This document shows, in pieces, positions 35,222 through 43,838 of a stretch of DNA of 64,000 bases; positions within the stretch are counted from its first letter, which is position 1, and each line of letters begins with the position of its first letter. The notes below the pieces were generated by a model, which was not told the DNA's origin, did not search any database, and worked only from the letters and a program-made list of their open reading frames with translations. The position numbers and the translations under genes are program-made. The stretch lies in the NCBI GenBank assembly GCA_000017645.1, contig CP000781.1, forward strand, positions 4,265,501-4,329,500, given 5' to 3'. Source of the stretch: Xanthobacter autotrophicus Py2. Its GTDB lineage: Bacteria > Pseudomonadota > Alphaproteobacteria > Rhizobiales > Xanthobacteraceae.

Positions 35222-36378
35222 TGGCACCGGCAGGGAGGGGTCCCAAGGGCCCCAAGAACAGCCCGGATAAGAACAGCCCGGATGAGAGCGGCCCCGGCAA
35301 CGGCGCTCCGGCCAGTGATGTGTCGAGCGCGGCCCAAGGGTCGCCGCAGGACGCGGAGCACGAGCTGCCGGAGGACGAACTGCCGGAGGGCGCCCTGTCC
35401 GACGAGGACTTCGACGACGAGGACGACGATTTCGACGAGGAGCACGATGTCGCGCCGCGCGTCCTGCCGCCTCTTGAGGGACCGACCCGCTGCGGCTTCG
35501 TCGCGCTTCTGGGCGCGCCCAATGCGGGCAAGTCCACGCTGACCAACCAGTTGGTGGGCACCAAGGTGTCCATCGTCTCCCACAAGGTGCAGACCACCCG
35601 CGCCATTGTGCGCGGCATCGCGCTCGATGGCGCGGCCCAGCTGGTGCTGGTGGACACCCCCGGCATCTTCTCGCCCAAGCGCCGGCTGGAGCGCGCCATG
35701 GTGTCCAGCGCCTGGACTCATGCCGCCGACGCCGACGTGATCGCGCTGCTGGTGGACGCCAAGCGCGGCCTGGACGAGGACATCGAGGCCCTGCTTGCCC
35801 CGCTCTCGCAGATCCACAAGCCGCGGGCGCTGATTCTCAACAAGATCGACATCATCCGCCGCGACACGCTGCTGGCGCTTGCCGCGCAGATCAACGAGAA
35901 GCTGGCGTTCGACCGGGTGTTCATGGTCTCCGCCCTGACCGGCGACGGGGTTGCCGACGTGCGCCGCTGGTTCGCCGAGCAGGTGCCGCTCAGCCCCTGG
36001 CTCTATCCGGAGGACCAGGTGTCGGATGCGCCCATGCGCATGCTGGCGGCGGAAATCACCCGGGAAAAGATGTTCCTGCGCCTGCACGACGAGCTGCCCT
36101 ACCGCTCCACGGTGGAAACCGAGAGCTGGAAGGAGTTGCGCAACGGCTCCGTGCGCATCGAGCAGACCATCTATGTGGAGCGCGAAAGCCAGCGCAAGAT
36201 CGTGCTTGGCAAGGGCGGCAGCACCATCAAGACCATCTCCTCGGAATCCCGGGCGGAGATTGCCGGGATCATCGAGCAGCCGGTGCACCTGTTCCTGTTC
36301 GTGAAGGTGCGCGAAAGCTGGGCGGACGACCCCGAACGCTACCGCGAGATGGGGCTGGAATTTCCCAAGGGCGGCTGA
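35221..36378 (+). CDS. era: GTPase Era with long acidic N-terminal extension
   Basis: An Era GTPase that assists 16S rRNA maturation and 30S assembly. The G domain has GAPNAGKSTL (G1, near residue 100), VDTPG (G3) and LNKID (G4). The C-terminal KH domain has KIVLGKGGSTIKTI. At 385 residues it is about 85 longer than typical Era. The extra N-terminus is a Gly/Pro/Ser-rich segment followed by an acidic run (DEDFDDEDDDFDEEHD). The start at 35221 overlaps the rnc stop by one base. recO, which commonly follows era, lies 4.7 kb away on the other strand. Confidence 0.96.
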   Translation: MAPAGRGPKGPKNSPDKNSPDESGPGNGAPASDVSSAAQGSPQDAEHELPEDELPEGALSDEDFDDEDDDFDEEHDVAPRVLPPLEGPTRCGFVALLGAPNAGKSTLTNQLVGTKVSIVSHKVQTTRAIVRGIALDGAAQLVLVDTPGIFSPKRRLERAMVSSAWTHAADADVIALLVDAKRGLDEDIEALLAPLSQIHKPRALILNKIDIIRRDTLLALAAQINEKLAFDRVFMVSALTGDGVADVRRWFAEQVPLSPWLYPEDQVSDAPMRMLAAEITREKMFLRLHDELPYRSTVETESWKELRNGSVRIEQTIYVERESQRKIVLGKGGSTIKTISSESRAEIAGIIEQPVHLFLFVKVRESWADDPERYREMGLEFPKGG

Positions 36379-36393
36379 ACGGGGCTGAAGGCG

Positions 36394-36411
36394 GGCGGCT
36401 CTTCGGCCGCC
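36394..36411. terminator. Possible hairpin between era and clc
   Basis: GGCGGC and GCCGCC form a six-bp stem with a TCTTCG loop in the gap between convergent genes. No T-run follows on either strand, so termination by this hairpin alone is doubtful. Confidence 0.3.
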
Positions 36412-36434
36412 ATCGTATCAGACGTGCGCGCCCC

Positions 36435-38246
36435 TCAGACCTCCGCGCCGAGACCTTGCCGGGCCTTGTCCAGCTCCTCGGCGTAGCGTCGCAGCACGTG
36501 GGCCTCGCCCAAAAGGCCCATGAGGCGGCGGGTGGCGCGGTCGTTCACCACGGCGAGATCCTCGGCCTTGGCCGCATCGAAGGCCAGCGCCGCCTCCTGC
36601 ACGTTCATGGCCGGCAGCAGCATGTCGTCGCGATGGGTGGCAAGCCGGGAGACGGCTTCGGCGGGATCGTGCTCGGCCGCATGGGCCTCCACCACACGCA
36701 CCAGCCCGGCATAGGCGCCAGCGCCGTCCACCAGCACCACCATCCGCCGCGCGCCCAGCGGGAAGGCCGTGCGCAGGGCGCCGATGGTGCCATGCTCGGG
36801 GAAGGTGGCCATGTCGGTGCGCATCATGCGGGCGACGGTCAACTCGCGCATCCAGCCCACGTCCTGCGCGCTGCGGATGCTCTCTCCGCGCAGGTGAAAG
36901 CGCCAGGTGGAGAAGGAGTAGCCGAAGGTCTCCCGCACCGCGAGGGAGGTCACCACCGCCGCCGCCAGCACATAGCCGGACAGGGCGAGGTCCCGCGTCA
37001 TCTCCAGCACCAGGAAGGTCATGGTGAGCGGCCCGCCGATGATGCCCACCGCCAGCGCCCCCATGCCGGCCACCGCGGTGACCGCCGGATCGAGCTGGAG
37101 CGACGGCCACAGCATGGCGAGCGCGCCGCCATAGAGCTTGCCCATCAACGCCCCGAGAAACAGCGAGGCGAAGAACAGGCCGCCGCGAAATCCCGAGCCG
37201 ATGGACAGGGCCGAGGCCAGGATCTTCAGGCCGAAGATGATCGCCACCGAGAGCGCCACCGGGCTGTCCACCTGCAGGTGCAGCGCGCCATGGCCGTCGG
37301 AGAGCACCTGCGGGCTGTAGAGCGCCAGCGCGCCGACGCCAAGGCCCGCCACCGCCGGCCGCAGCGGCGCGGGAATGCCGCTCTTGCCGAACAGCATCTC
37401 CACCCCGGTGACCAGGCGCATGATGAGGATGGCGACCCCCGCCGCCAGCAGCCCCAGCAGCGCGATGGGCAGGATGTCGAGGGGCTGCACCACCACATCA
37501 AGCGGGATGTTCAGCGGATCCACATGGACGCCGAGCAGCCGCGCCACCATCACCGCCGAGACGGTGGACGCCAGCACCGGGGCGGCTGCCGGAATGGAAT
37601 AGCTTCCGATGATGATCTCGAAGCCGTAGAAGGCGCCCATGAGCGGCGCATCGAAGGCCGCGCCGATGCCCGCCGCCGCCCCCGCGCCCACCAGGATCCG
37701 CAGGTCGTTGCGCCGCAGGTGGAAGGCCCGTCCGAGGCGGGCGGCGATGCCTCCGCCGATCTGCGAATAGCCCGCCTCCAGCCCGAGCGACGCGCCGAAG
37801 CCGTTGGAGACCATGGTCTGCAGCGACACGATGATGCTGTCGGTCAGCGACATGCGCCCGCCGTGCAGCGCATTGGCCTCGATGGGGTCGACGAAATTGC
37901 GTCGGCGCCAGCGCTTCAGGGCGAGGGCGATGAGCCCCATGGCCAGCCCGCCCGCCACCGGGACCAGAACCATCAAGGTCGAGGCCAGGGCCGGAGCGGC
38001 GCTGAGCCGGTCGCCGGGGGCGAGCTGGAACAGTGCCTCGTGCATCCATTGGGTGGTCTGGCTCATGGCGCTGGCCGCGAGCCCGGCGAGCATGCCCATC
38101 ACCGCCGCGATCCCCACCAGCGCAACTTCCCGCTCGCGCACGCTGGCCCGGACGGCGGCGACAAAACGGGCGAGGATGGAGACCGGCGCCCCGGTACCGG
38201 CCGGCGCAGGATCGGCAGATCCGGAATCGGCGGGCGGGCCGGCCAT
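36435..38246 (-). CDS. CLC chloride channel/antiporter with CBS domains
   Basis: A CLC-family protein of 603 residues. The transmembrane domain covers residues about 40-440. The chloride-selectivity loop is GFGASLGLEAGYSQIG, whose Glu corresponds to the gating glutamate in the usual GREGP motif. A second filter segment is GSGFRGGLFFASLFLGA. The first motif (GSGIP in E. coli ClcA) is replaced around NALHGGRMS. The C-terminal region (about 455-590) is a pair of CBS domains, a cytoplasmic nucleotide-sensing module. It starts four bases after the parC stop and so is likely co-transcribed with parC. Confidence 0.92.
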   Translation of the reverse strand: MAGPPADSGSADPAPAGTGAPVSILARFVAAVRASVREREVALVGIAAVMGMLAGLAASAMSQTTQWMHEALFQLAPGDRLSAAPALASTLMVLVPVAGGLAMGLIALALKRWRRRNFVDPIEANALHGGRMSLTDSIIVSLQTMVSNGFGASLGLEAGYSQIGGGIAARLGRAFHLRRNDLRILVGAGAAAGIGAAFDAPLMGAFYGFEIIIGSYSIPAAAPVLASTVSAVMVARLLGVHVDPLNIPLDVVVQPLDILPIALLGLLAAGVAILIMRLVTGVEMLFGKSGIPAPLRPAVAGLGVGALALYSPQVLSDGHGALHLQVDSPVALSVAIIFGLKILASALSIGSGFRGGLFFASLFLGALMGKLYGGALAMLWPSLQLDPAVTAVAGMGALAVGIIGGPLTMTFLVLEMTRDLALSGYVLAAAVVTSLAVRETFGYSFSTWRFHLRGESIRSAQDVGWMRELTVARMMRTDMATFPEHGTIGALRTAFPLGARRMVVLVDGAGAYAGLVRVVEAHAAEHDPAEAVSRLATHRDDMLLPAMNVQEAALAFDAAKAEDLAVVNDRATRRLMGLLGEAHVLRRYAEELDKARQGLGAEV

Positions 38247-38250
38247 CAGC

Positions 38251-40488
38251 TCAGCTGAATTTGTTGCTGCGGGGGAAGCCCTTGGGCGGCAGCCGACCGG
38301 CGGAGGCGCGCTCGCCCTGCCATTCCAGCAACTCCGTCACGGTCCAGGTGCGGCCGGAGGTGTCCTCCCAAGTCAGGCCCGAGGCCATGGAGAAGGCCTT
38401 CAGGTCCGACAGCCCGCCCTCGCGGTATCGTTGGAAACGCACGCCGCGCCCACGGGTCATTTCCGGAACCTGGTTGAGCGGGAACAGCAGCAGCTTGCGG
38501 TTGTCGCCGATCACCGCCACCCAGTCGCCCTCCACGAAGCGCACCGCCAGCGCCGCGTCCGGCGGATCGGTGACGAGCACCTGCTTGCCCTTGCGGGTGT
38601 TGGCGAGGCAGTCGTCCTCGCCCACCACGAAGCCGCGTCCCTCCTTGGAGGCCAACAGCAGCTTGCGGCCGGGCTGATAGGCGAAGACGGAGACGATCTC
38701 CGCCTCCTGCTCCAGGTCGATCATGAGGCGCACCGGCTCGCCGTGGCCGCGCCCGCCGGGCAGCTTGGCGGCCTCCAGCGTGTAGAAGCGCCCGTTGGAG
38801 GCGAAGACCATGACCTTGGAGGTGGTCTCGGCGAAGAAGGCGTGGCCCAGGCTGTCGTCGCCCTTGAACTGCAGGTTGGACAGGTCCTGCACATGGCCCT
38901 TGAGCGCCCGGATCCAGCCCTTGGCGGAGACCACGATGGTCACCGGCTCGCGCTCCACCAGTGCCTCGGTGAAGGCGTCCTCATGGAAGGTGGGGGGCGC
39001 CGCGAACGTGGTGCGGCGCCGGCCGATGGCAGTCTCGGGGCCGTAGGTCTTGCGGGTCTCGCGGATTTCCTTGGCGATGGACTTCCACTGCGCCGCCTCG
39101 GAGGCCACCAGCTTGTTCAGGCCGTCCTGCTCCTTGCTCAGGGCGTCGTGCTCCTTGCGGATCTCCATCTCCTCCAGCCGGCGCAGGGAGCGCAGCCGCA
39201 TGTTGAGGATGGCTTCCGTCTGCACGTCGGTCAGCTCGAACGTGCGCATCAATTCCTGCTTGGGCTCGTCCTCCTCGCGTATGATGCGGATCACCTCGTC
39301 GAGGTTGAGATAGGCGATGAGGTAGCCGCCGAGCACCTCCAGCCGGTGCGCGATCTGCTCCAGCCGATAGCGCGAGCGACGCAGCAGCACGTCGCGGCGG
39401 TGGTCGAGCCATTCCCGGAGCGCTTCCGAAAGGGAGAGCACCTTGGGGACCTGCCCGCGCACCAGCACGTTCATGTTGAGCGGGATGCGGGCCTCAAGCT
39501 CGGTGAGCTTGAACAGGCTCTCCATGAGCACCTCGGCATCCACCGTGCGGGCGCGCGGCTCCAGCACCAGGCGGATATCCTCGGCGCTCTCGTCGCGCAC
39601 GTCGGCGAGCAGCGGCAGCTTCTTGTCGGTGAGCAGCTCCGCGATCTTCTCCACGAGGCGGGACTTGGCGACGCCGTAGGGGATCTCGGTGACCACCACC
39701 ACATAGGTGCCGCGCCCGGTCTCCTCCTTCTCCCAGCGCGCCCGCACGCGGAACGAGCCGCGGCCAGTGGCATAGGCCTCGGCCACGCCCACCGGGTCCT
39801 CCACCAGCACGCCACCGGTGGGGAAGTCCGGGCCGGGGACGAACTGGAGCAGGTCGAAGGCCGGGGCCTCCGGATGGTCGATGAGATGGAGCGCCGCGTC
39901 CAGCAGTTCGGCGGCATTATGGGGCGGGATGGAGGTGGCCATACCCACCGCGATGCCCTGCGAGCCGTTGGCCAGCAGGTTCGGGAAGGCAGCCGGCAGC
40001 ACCGCAGGCTCTTCTTCCGAGCCGTCATAGGTCGGGCGGAAGTCGACCGCGTCCTCGTCGATGCCGTCCAGCAGCAGGCGGGCGGTCTCGGTGAGGCGGG
40101 CCTCGGTGTATCGCATGGCGGCGGCGTTATCGCCGTCCACGTTGCCGAAATTGCCCTGTCCGTCCACCAGCGGGTAGCGCTGGGCGAAATCCTGGGCAAG
40201 GCGCACCAGCGCGTCATAGACCGACTGGTCGCCGTGGGGATGGAACTTGCCGATCACGTCGCCCACCACGCGGGCGGACTTCTTGAAGCCCTGGCCCGGA
40301 TCCAGCCGCAGCTGGCGCATGGCGTGGAGGATGCGCCGGTGCACCGGCTTGAGACCATCGCGCGCGTCGGGCAGGGCGCGGTGCATGATGGTCGAGAGGG
40401 CGTAAGCCAGGTAGCGCTCTTCCAGCGCCTCCTTGAGCGTGACTTTCTCGATGTGCCCGTCGCCGGGCGGAAGTGTGCGCGTGGCCAT
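38251..40488 (-). CDS. parC: DNA topoisomerase IV subunit A
   Basis: ParC, the DNA-cleaving subunit of topoisomerase IV, which decatenates daughter chromosomes. The 745-residue protein has the catalytic Tyr in [12 protein letters not shown] (near residue 130) and the quinolone-determining region with [27 protein letters not shown] (core [11 protein letters not shown], near 90). The C-terminal beta-pinwheel is shorter and ParC-like rather than GyrA-like, with no GyrA box. The start is ATG 40488 ([11 protein letters not shown]). The clc gene follows four bases after. parE is not in the window. Confidence 0.96.
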   Translation of the reverse strand: MATRTLPPGDGHIEKVTLKEALEERYLAYALSTIMHRALPDARDGLKPVHRRILHAMRQLRLDPGQGFKKSARVVGDVIGKFHPHGDQSVYDALVRLAQDFAQRYPLVDGQGNFGNVDGDNAAAMRYTEARLTETARLLLDGIDEDAVDFRPTYDGSEEEPAVLPAAFPNLLANGSQGIAVGMATSIPPHNAAELLDAALHLIDHPEAPAFDLLQFVPGPDFPTGGVLVEDPVGVAEAYATGRGSFRVRARWEKEETGRGTYVVVVTEIPYGVAKSRLVEKIAELLTDKKLPLLADVRDESAEDIRLVLEPRARTVDAEVLMESLFKLTELEARIPLNMNVLVRGQVPKVLSLSEALREWLDHRRDVLLRRSRYRLEQIAHRLEVLGGYLIAYLNLDEVIRIIREEDEPKQELMRTFELTDVQTEAILNMRLRSLRRLEEMEIRKEHDALSKEQDGLNKLVASEAAQWKSIAKEIRETRKTYGPETAIGRRRTTFAAPPTFHEDAFTEALVEREPVTIVVSAKGWIRALKGHVQDLSNLQFKGDDSLGHAFFAETTSKVMVFASNGRFYTLEAAKLPGGRGHGEPVRLMIDLEQEAEIVSVFAYQPGRKLLLASKEGRGFVVGEDDCLANTRKGKQVLVTDPPDAALAVRFVEGDWVAVIGDNRKLLLFPLNQVPEMTRGRGVRFQRYREGGLSDLKAFSMASGLTWEDTSGRTWTVTELLEWQGERASAGRLPPKGFPRSNKFS

Positions 40489-40784
40489 GCCTGCCAGTTA
40501 CCGCGCGCGGGGGCGAGCCACAAGCTGCCTTTCTAGACCGGGGGCATCATCGGCACATCCCACAAGCGCCCGATGAAAAGCGTGCCACCGCCCGAATGCT
40601 GAACGGGAGATGAATTCGCCACCGTTCCCCTAGGTCAATAATGGCAAAAATTCGCGGCGGAGGTGCAGTCAACCGGTTTTGAAAGACGTTAGATTCCAAG
40701 GATGGAACAAAATCCCGCCCCAGCGACGTTTCAGCATCATAAGGCCGGGCGGTGAGTACGCTCGTGCCATGAGGAGGTCCGAAA

Positions 40785-41033
40785 ATGAAGACGGCAGCTC
40801 TTGCGGCGGGAGGTATTGTCGCGTTGGCGCTTCTTGGTGCCGTGCCTTCGGCGTCGGCCGGATCGCTGGTGGGAAGCGGTTCCACCTTCGCCGGCCAGGC
40901 GCAGGCGCAGGCCCAGGTGGAAGACGTGCGCTGGGTTCGTCGGTGCTGGCAGGAACGCCGCTGGTGGAATGGGCGCCCCCATTGGGTGACCAGATGCCGG
41001 AATGTGTGGGTGGGTCCGCGCCGCTATTGGTGA
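40785..41033 (+). CDS. Small secreted Trp/Arg-rich protein
   Basis: An 82-residue protein with a clear signal peptide (AALAAGGIVALALLGAVPSASAG, cleaved near residue 25). The mature part is about 57 residues. Its C-terminal half is rich in Trp and Arg (WVRRCWQERRWWNG, RCRNVWVGPRRYW) with two cysteines that could form a disulfide. A ribosome site GAGG is near 40773. I do not recognise a named family. Similar small Trp/Arg-rich exported proteins are common in Hyphomicrobiales. It is convergent with recO, six bases apart. Confidence 0.75.
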   Translation: MKTAALAAGGIVALALLGAVPSASAGSLVGSGSTFAGQAQAQAQVEDVRWVRRCWQERRWWNGRPHWVTRCRNVWVGPRRYW

Positions 41034-41038
41034 TGGCC

Positions 41039-41767
41039 TCAGGCTGGGGCAATGCTCCGGCGCCAGGCTGAAATGAAGGCCGCGCGCGCATCGGACAGGC
41101 CGAGCCCGCGCGGCTCCAGCACCCGGGTCAGCAGAAAGTAGCCGGTGAGGCGCAGCGCATCCTCCACATCGCCGGCGGGCGGGGCGGTGCCATCCACCAG
41201 GAAGCGGGGCAGGGCGAACAGCCGATCCGCATAGGGCGCGCCCGCCTCCCCGCAGACTGCCCGCCCGCTTTTCGGCGAGACATAGACCAAGTCCTCCCGG
41301 CGTCCTGTAGCGGCGCAGGTTTCCAGCTCCAGCCCGAATCCCAGCTCCGCCAGCAACGCCAGCTCAAAGCGGGCGAGCAGCCGGCCTGCCGATTCTCGGT
41401 TCTCGAAGGCGTCCAGGATGGCGCCGACGGTGAGGAACAGACCTTCGTGCGGATCACGCTCCGGCAACAGGTGAAGGATCTGCGCCATATGGGTGAAGCC
41501 GAAGGCGGCGTGGGGCGCGCGCATGAGCACCTCGGTGCGCACCACCGCCGGCTCCAGCGCATAATTGCCCATGTGCTCGTCGAGCCGCGCCCGCCAGGTG
41601 GCGCTCACCGTGTTGCCGGGCTGGAGCAGGGGCGCCTGCCGCCGCGAGGCGCCGCCGCGCACCATGCCGAGATGCCGGCCGCGCAGGCGGGTCAGCAATT
41701 CCACGATGGCATTGCCCTCGCCGTGCCGCCGCACCCCCAGCACGATGCCCTCGTCGGTCCATTCCAC
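41039..41767 (-). CDS. recO: DNA repair protein RecO
   Basis: RecO (242 residues) loads RecA onto SSB-coated DNA in the RecFOR pathway. The N-terminal OB fold starts with [25 protein letters not shown], a classic RecO opening. The central helical domain follows, and a region with [22 protein letters not shown], in which paired cysteines stand where many RecO proteins bind zinc. The start is a GTG at 41767. In many relatives recO follows era directly; here it faces era with parC and clc between. Confidence 0.94.
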   Translation of the reverse strand: MEWTDEGIVLGVRRHGEGNAIVELLTRLRGRHLGMVRGGASRRQAPLLQPGNTVSATWRARLDEHMGNYALEPAVVRTEVLMRAPHAAFGFTHMAQILHLLPERDPHEGLFLTVGAILDAFENRESAGRLLARFELALLAELGFGLELETCAATGRREDLVYVSPKSGRAVCGEAGAPYADRLFALPRFLVDGTAPPAGDVEDALRLTGYFLLTRVLEPRGLGLSDARAAFISAWRRSIAPA

Positions 41768-41881
41768 GGCGCTGCCTGTCCGGCTCTGAAACGTTGAGAA
41801 AACGGTGTGCGCTTGCGCTCACCTGCCATGCCGGCCAAACGGCGCACGCGCTTGCGGGCAATGAACGCCCTCCCGCAAGAA

Positions 41882-41934
41882 GACGCAAGGCACGAAGACG
41901 CAAGCTACGAAGGCGCAAGGCGCGATGACGCAAC
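41882..41934. repeat. 15-base tandem repeat upstream of ftsB
   Basis: Units at 41882, 41897 and 41912 (GACGCAAGGCACGAA, GACGCAAGCTACGAA, GGCGCAAGGCGCGAT) plus a partial GACGCAAC at 41927. It lies in the recO-ftsB gap, upstream of the ftsB start at 41986. It does not resemble the tandem repeat at 18048 in sequence. Confidence 0.8.
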
Positions 41935-41985
41935 AGGTGGCCGCGCCTTAAGACGACGGAAACCCGAAGCGGCGAGGATGCGGCC

Positions 41986-42300
41986 ATGCAAAGCCGCTCG
42001 CGCCTCCAATCGATCCTCGCCACGCTCGCCCTCCACCTGGGAGCGGCGGCGCTCATCGGCTACTTTGCCTATCACGCCTACAATGGCGACCATGGGCTGG
42101 TGGCCAAGCGCAACTATGAGCAGGAGATGAAGGCCCTGGAAGCCGAGCTGGCCGGCCTGAAGGCGCAGCGCCGGGCGATGGAGAACAAGGTGTCCCTGCT
42201 CGCCCCGACCCAGCTCGATCCCGACATGCTGGACGAGGAGGCACGGCGTCAGCTTAACTTCATAAACGGGAAGGATCTGGTGCTGCTTCGCAGCAAATGA
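41986..42300 (+). CDS. ftsB: Septum formation initiator FtsB/DivIC family protein
   Basis: A 104-residue bitopic membrane protein of the FtsB/DivIC family. A short basic N-terminus leads to one transmembrane helix (LATLALHLGAAALIGYFAYHA, about residues 10-30) and a periplasmic coiled coil (YEQEMKALEAELAGLKAQRRAMENKVS). A conserved tail follows (LDPDMLDEEARRQLNF). It takes part in the FtsQBL divisome subcomplex. The position immediately upstream of pdhA is common in Alphaproteobacteria. A 161-base AT-richer gap with palindromes separates it from pdhA. Confidence 0.92.
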   Translation: MQSRSRLQSILATLALHLGAAALIGYFAYHAYNGDHGLVAKRNYEQEMKALEAELAGLKAQRRAMENKVSLLAPTQLDPDMLDEEARRQLNFINGKDLVLLRSK

Positions 42301-42311
42301 ACTGCATTTAA

Positions 42312-42389
42312 GTTCATGATCGAAATGAACCATTTTCGAGTTCATTATAGCAGAATCAAGTGTTTGCAACGTGTTGCAGTGCACAACAC
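42312..42389. promoter_or_regulatory. Cluster of palindromes upstream of pdhA
   Basis: Three perfect inverted repeats lie in the only AT-rich stretch around pdhA. They are GTTCAT-N7-ATGAAC (42312-42330), TGCAAC-GT-GTTGCA (42365-42378), and GTGTTG-N7-CAACAC (42371-42389), which overlaps the second. An extra GTTCAT half-site is at 42340-42345. They sit 73-150 bases upstream of the pdhA start and are good candidates for operator sites of one or two regulators. I cannot name the protein. Confidence 0.6.
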
Positions 42390-42461
42390 GAAAATTGGCG
42401 CTTTGAGGGCACAGGGAGCTGAGTTAGGAAGGCGCAGTTCCAGCGCTTCCTGAGGATGCCG

Positions 42462-43469
42462 ATGGCCAAAAAGTCTATTGCCCGCGTTGCCGATGCCTCG
42501 GCCCCGGCCCCCTTCACCAAAGACCAGGATCTTCTCGCCTACCGCGAGATGCTGCTCATCCGCCGCTTCGAGGAGAAGGCCGGCCAGATGTACGGCATGG
42601 GCCTCATCGGCGGCTTCTGCCATCTCTACATCGGCCAGGAGGCCGTGGTGGTGGGCATGCAGATGGCCATGAAGCCGGGTGACCAGGTCATCACCGGCTA
42701 TCGCGACCACGGCCACATGCTGTCCACCGGCATGGCCGCCCGCGGCGTCATGGCCGAGCTGACGGGCCGCCGCGGCGGCCTGTCCAAGGGCAAGGGCGGC
42801 TCGATGCACATGTTCAGCATCGAGAAGCAGTTCTTCGGCGGCCACGGTATCGTCGGCGCCCAGGTCTCGCTCGGCACCGGCCTCGCCTTCGCCGATCGCT
42901 ACCGCAACAATGGCGCCGTCTCGGTCACCTATTTCGGCGACGGCGCGGCCAACCAGGGCCAAGTCTACGAGAGCTTCAACATGGCCGAGCTGTGGAAGCT
43001 CCCGGTCGTGTATGTGATCGAGAACAACAAGTATGCCATGGGCACCTCGGTGTCCCGCGCCTCGGCGCAGCAGGACTTCTCCAAGCGCGGCACCTCCTTC
43101 AACATCCCCGGCGAGCAGGTGGATGGCATGGACGTGCAGGCGGTGAAGGCCGCCGGCGAGCGGGCGCTCGCCTTCGCCCGCGAGGGCAACGGTCCCTACA
43201 TCCTGGAAATGCAGACCTACCGCTATCGCGGTCACTCCATGTCGGACCCGGCCAAGTACCGGTCCAAGGAGGAGGTCCAGAAGATGCGCACCGAGCACGA
43301 TCCCATCGAGCAGGTCCGCAACCGTCTGCTGGAAACCCACGGCGCGACCGAGGACGAGCTGAAGAAGTTCGACGCCGAGGTCCGCGAGATCGTCAACGAG
43401 GCGACGGACTTCGCCACCAACGATCCCGAGCCCGACGCGTCGGAGCTGTACACGGACATCCTGCGCTGA
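42462..43469 (+). CDS. pdhA: Pyruvate dehydrogenase E1 alpha subunit
   Basis: The alpha subunit of the thiamine diphosphate-dependent E1 component (335 residues), of the heterotetrameric E1 type. The ThDP motif is GDGAANQGQVYESFNMAELW through VIENN (near residues 165-195). The phosphorylation-loop region YRYRGHSMSDP is near 255. I place the start at 42462 (MAKKSIARVAD): the GAGG at 42452-42455 is six bases before it but directly abuts the ATG at 42456. It is the first gene of a cluster with pdhB, pdhC and lpdA. Confidence 0.97.
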   Translation: MAKKSIARVADASAPAPFTKDQDLLAYREMLLIRRFEEKAGQMYGMGLIGGFCHLYIGQEAVVVGMQMAMKPGDQVITGYRDHGHMLSTGMAARGVMAELTGRRGGLSKGKGGSMHMFSIEKQFFGGHGIVGAQVSLGTGLAFADRYRNNGAVSVTYFGDGAANQGQVYESFNMAELWKLPVVYVIENNKYAMGTSVSRASAQQDFSKRGTSFNIPGEQVDGMDVQAVKAAGERALAFAREGNGPYILEMQTYRYRGHSMSDPAKYRSKEEVQKMRTEHDPIEQVRNRLLETHGATEDELKKFDAEVREIVNEATDFATNDPEPDASELYTDILR

Positions 43470-43479
43470 GCGGCGGGCC

Positions 43480-43833
43480 GTGGCCGCGCTGTTCCATATC
43501 CTCGCCGGCCTCGCGCTTGTCGCGGCGCTGATTGCTTGGGCCGTCGCGGTGCGCGGAGGCCTGAAGGCCATCGCGGCCAACCGCGCGGCCGGGCAGGGGG
43601 GCGGCGCGGCGAGCTACGCCCTTCTCGCGCTCTGGCCCTTCGCCGTGCAGCGGCGGGGCCGCGAGGCTGACATCGACGCGGTGCGGACCGGCAAGGCGGC
43701 CATCGCCTTCTTCGTGTCCGTGACCGTCGCGGTCGCCGCCATCTCCGCCTACACCAATCTCACCTACAAGCCCCCCGTGGCCCCGGCCGGCTCCGCGCCG
43801 GCCGCGCCCGCGGGCGCGCCGAGCAAGAGCTGA
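43480..43833 (+). CDS. Small membrane protein inside the pdh operon
   Basis: A 117-residue protein with two hydrophobic helices, [17 protein letters not shown] (about residues 7-24) and [19 protein letters not shown] (about 75-95). A basic loop lies between them, and the tail is Pro/Ala-rich ([15 protein letters not shown]). It starts with GTG 11 bases after the pdhA stop and ends six bases before pdhB, so it must be co-transcribed. I do not recognise a family. It has no catalytic motif and no lipoyl or peripheral-subunit-binding sequence. A role in anchoring or regulating the complex would be a guess. Confidence 0.78.
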   Translation: MAALFHILAGLALVAALIAWAVAVRGGLKAIAANRAAGQGGGAASYALLALWPFAVQRRGREADIDAVRTGKAAIAFFVSVTVAVAAISAYTNLTYKPPVAPAGSAPAAPAGAPSKS

Positions 43834-43838
43834 CAGCC

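Noticed and set aside
37804..40536. A 910-codon plus-strand frame opposite clc and parC
   Set aside because: Same reason: it spans two real genes on the opposite strand and resembles nothing.
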